NCBI GenBank assembly: GCA_027452215.1
Contig: DAIDGQ010000037.1
Location: 85,173-149,172 of the forward strand
DNA from: Granulicella sp.
GTDB lineage: Bacteria; Acidobacteriota; Terriglobia; Terriglobales; Acidobacteriaceae
Direction of reading: 5' to 3'
DNA length: 64,000 nucleotides
Part shown: one piece after another, positions 62,558-64,000 of the stretch
How the letters are laid out: every line of letters starts with the position of its first letter
Numbering within the stretch: the first letter of the stretch is position 1
Made by a program: the position numbers and the translations under genes
Notes under the pieces: model-generated
What the model was told of the DNA's origin: nothing
What the model saw: the letters and a program-made list of their open reading frames with translations, nothing else
Databases searched by the model: none

Positions 62558-64000
62558 ATGGCCTATCAAGTTCTAGCCCGTAAGTACCGCCCCCAGCTCT
62601 TCTCCGACGTCATCGGGCAGGACCACGTCACCCGCACCCTGCTCAACGCTCTCGCGCAAAACCGCATCGCCCACGGCTACATCTTCAGCGGCCATCGCGG
62701 CATCGGCAAAACCACCATCGCGCGAATCCTCGCCGCCGCCCTCAACTGCAGCACCCCCGTCGGCTCTCCCGAACGCCCCACCGAAGAGCCCTGCCGCGTC
62801 TGCGTCAACTGCCGCGAAATCTCCTCCGCCTCCCGTCAGGACGACTCCATCTTCGAAGAGTCCCACTCCTTCGACGTCGAGGAAATTGACGCCGCCACCA
62901 ACCGCGGCATCGACGACGCCCGCCTCCTCACCTCCAAGATCCAGACCCGCCCCACCAACAAGAGCAAGTACAAAATCATCATCCTCGACGAGGCGCACCA
63001 GATCACCGACGCCGCCTGGAACGCCCTCCTCAAGACCCTCGAAGAGCCGCCCGAGTGGGCCGTCTTCATGTTTGCGACGACCCAGCCCGAGGACATTCCG
63101 CAGACCATCCGCTCCCGCTGCCAGCACTTCAGCTTTCACGCCGTCAAGCTCGACGACATCGTCGGCCAGCTCCGCTTCATCGCCACCAAAGAACAGCTCA
63201 ACGTCGACGACGCCACCCTCACCCTGCTAGCCGAAGCCGGAGACGGCTCCATGCGAGACGCCCTCTCCATCATGGATCAGGCCATCGCCAGCGCACCGAT
63301 GAAGCCAGCCCTCCCATCGCCGGCCACCGAAAATCCGGGTGCCCCATTCATGACGGCTTCATCGTCATGGGTGGGGTCCGGCCCAGACTCTGAACAACTC
63401 CATCCACACCTCGAGATCACGCAAGTCCGCGAACTCATGGGCTCCGTTTCGAACGTGGTCTACGAGCAGATCCTCGAAGCCGTCCACGCCAACAACTCCG
63501 CCGACGTCCTCTCCATCGTCGGCCGCCTCCTCGACGCCGGCAACGGAGCCCCCCAGCTAGCCCGCCAGTTCGTCCGCTACCTCCGCAACACCATCGTCGC
63601 CAAGGTCACAAACCTCGCCCCCGGCACCGACGCCACCGGCATCGCCGCCGACCTCCTCCAGATCTCCCCCGAGGAGCGCAACCGCGCCGCCCGCGCCGCC
63701 TCCCTCTTCACCGAAGAAGAGCTCTCCCGCTTCCTCTCCATCGTCCTCCGCACCTTCGACGAGCTAGGCTACCGCCAGGAGCAGCGCTTCCACCTAGAAC
63801 TAGGCCTCCTCAAACTAGTTCACGTCCAGCGCCTCGTCCCCATCGAAGAACTCTTAAGCCAGCTAGGCACCAAACCCACCACCATCCTGAACACCACTCC
63901 CACCTCAGCCTCATCCTCGAAAGTCACTACCACCCCCGCCCCACGCCCCCCGTCCGCGCCCTCTTCTCCTCCGCAAAATCTGTCCTCCCGACCGGAGTCC
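62558..64000 (+). CDS. dnaX: DNA polymerase III subunit gamma/tau, 5' part
   Basis: An open frame of 481 codons from ATG 62558 to the window end. ARKYRPQLFSDVIGQDHV begins it, Walker A is GHRGIGKTTIAR, four zinc-ligand-like cysteines are in LNCS...PCRVCVNC, Walker B is IIILDEAHQI, and SRCQHFSFH follows. It is the clamp-loader ATPase. Between SIMDQAIASAP and ITQVRELMGSV, where most DnaX proteins have only a few residues, lie ~35 residues encoded by a palindromic dispersed repeat, in frame. Domain III then continues normally (LSRFLSIVLRTFDELGYR). The Pro/Ser-rich tau linker begins near 63890. The 3' end lies outside. Confidence 0.93.
   Translation, partial: MAYQVLARKYRPQLFSDVIGQDHVTRTLLNALAQNRIAHGYIFSGHRGIGKTTIARILAAALNCSTPVGSPERPTEEPCRVCVNCREISSASRQDDSIFEESHSFDVEEIDAATNRGIDDARLLTSKIQTRPTNKSKYKIIILDEAHQITDAAWNALLKTLEEPPEWAVFMFATTQPEDIPQTIRSRCQHFSFHAVKLDDIVGQLRFIATKEQLNVDDATLTLLAEAGDGSMRDALSIMDQAIASAPMKPALPSPATENPGAPFMTASSSWVGSGPDSEQLHPHLEITQVRELMGSVSNVVYEQILEAVHANNSADVLSIVGRLLDAGNGAPQLARQFVRYLRNTIVAKVTNLAPGTDATGIAADLLQISPEERNRAARAASLFTEEELSRFLSIVLRTFDELGYRQEQRFHLELGLLKLVHVQRLVPIEELLSQLGTKPTTILNTTPTSASSSKVTTTPAPRPPSAPSSPPQNLSSRPES
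63342..63376. repeat. Palindromic repeat inside dnaX
   Basis: Arms CCCCATTCATGACG (63342-63355) and CGTCATGGGTGGGG (63363-63376) pair at 12 of 14 positions around a seven-base loop. From memory it resembles the 'GGGTGCCCCAT...ATGGGTGGGG' elements scattered between genes of Terriglobia. Here it lies inside a coding gene and is read through in frame. Confidence 0.75.

Overview
The window looks like chromosomal DNA of an acidobacterium, most likely class Terriglobia (the Granulicella / Edaphobacter / Terriglobus group). This is inferred from protein families typical of that group, strongly C-ending codons, a BshA-type bacillithiol gene, and several short intergenic repeat families. No 16S rRNA gene is present to confirm it.

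Layout. 1-78: start of a divergent pyruvate:ferredoxin oxidoreductase. 185-12643: a 12-gene complex I operon, nuoABCD-I-HJKL-M-M-N, without nuoEFG but with two tandem nuoM genes and an enlarged NuoL lateral helix. 12855-17676: a secreted aldose epimerase, AraD and AraB behind a divergent LacI-type regulator with a palindromic operator. 17711-18820: mqnC of futalosine-route menaquinone synthesis. 18885-28887: a potassium-uptake locus in which KdpD is split into two divergent genes, followed by kdpE, an outer-membrane barrel protein, two tiny membrane peptides (the second is KdpF) and kdpABC. 29660-37665 (minus strand): one operon holding caa3 oxidase subunits II, I and III, a novel membrane protein, a diheme cytochrome lipoprotein, a Rieske protein, a cytochrome b-c fusion and CtaG. 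Together with the nuo operon and MqnC, this window covers much of a menaquinone-based aerobic chain.

38171-45537 looks accessory. It holds tRNA-Asp, a decayed ECF sigma gene, a Tes/MJ0619-like radical SAM protein translationally coupled to a cysteine-bearing ArsM-like methyltransferase, a 53-residue metallothionein-like peptide with 13 cysteines, an ECF sigma factor with a cysteine-rich tail, an MFS carrier and a disulfide reductase. I regard this as the best candidate for an undescribed thiol/metal-linked system.

45671-64000: an SqdX-like glycosyltransferase, a PHP-domain protein, a secreted acidobacterial protein, tRNA-Val with a duplicated 3' end, a thiol module (sulfurtransferase, ChbG/YdjC deacetylase, BshA), a Ser/Thr kinase with TPRs, a response regulator, cytochrome c maturation genes ccmF and ccmH, small hypothetical genes, a eukaryote-like SET-domain protein, and the start of dnaX, which carries an in-frame palindromic repeat. 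The window ends inside dnaX.
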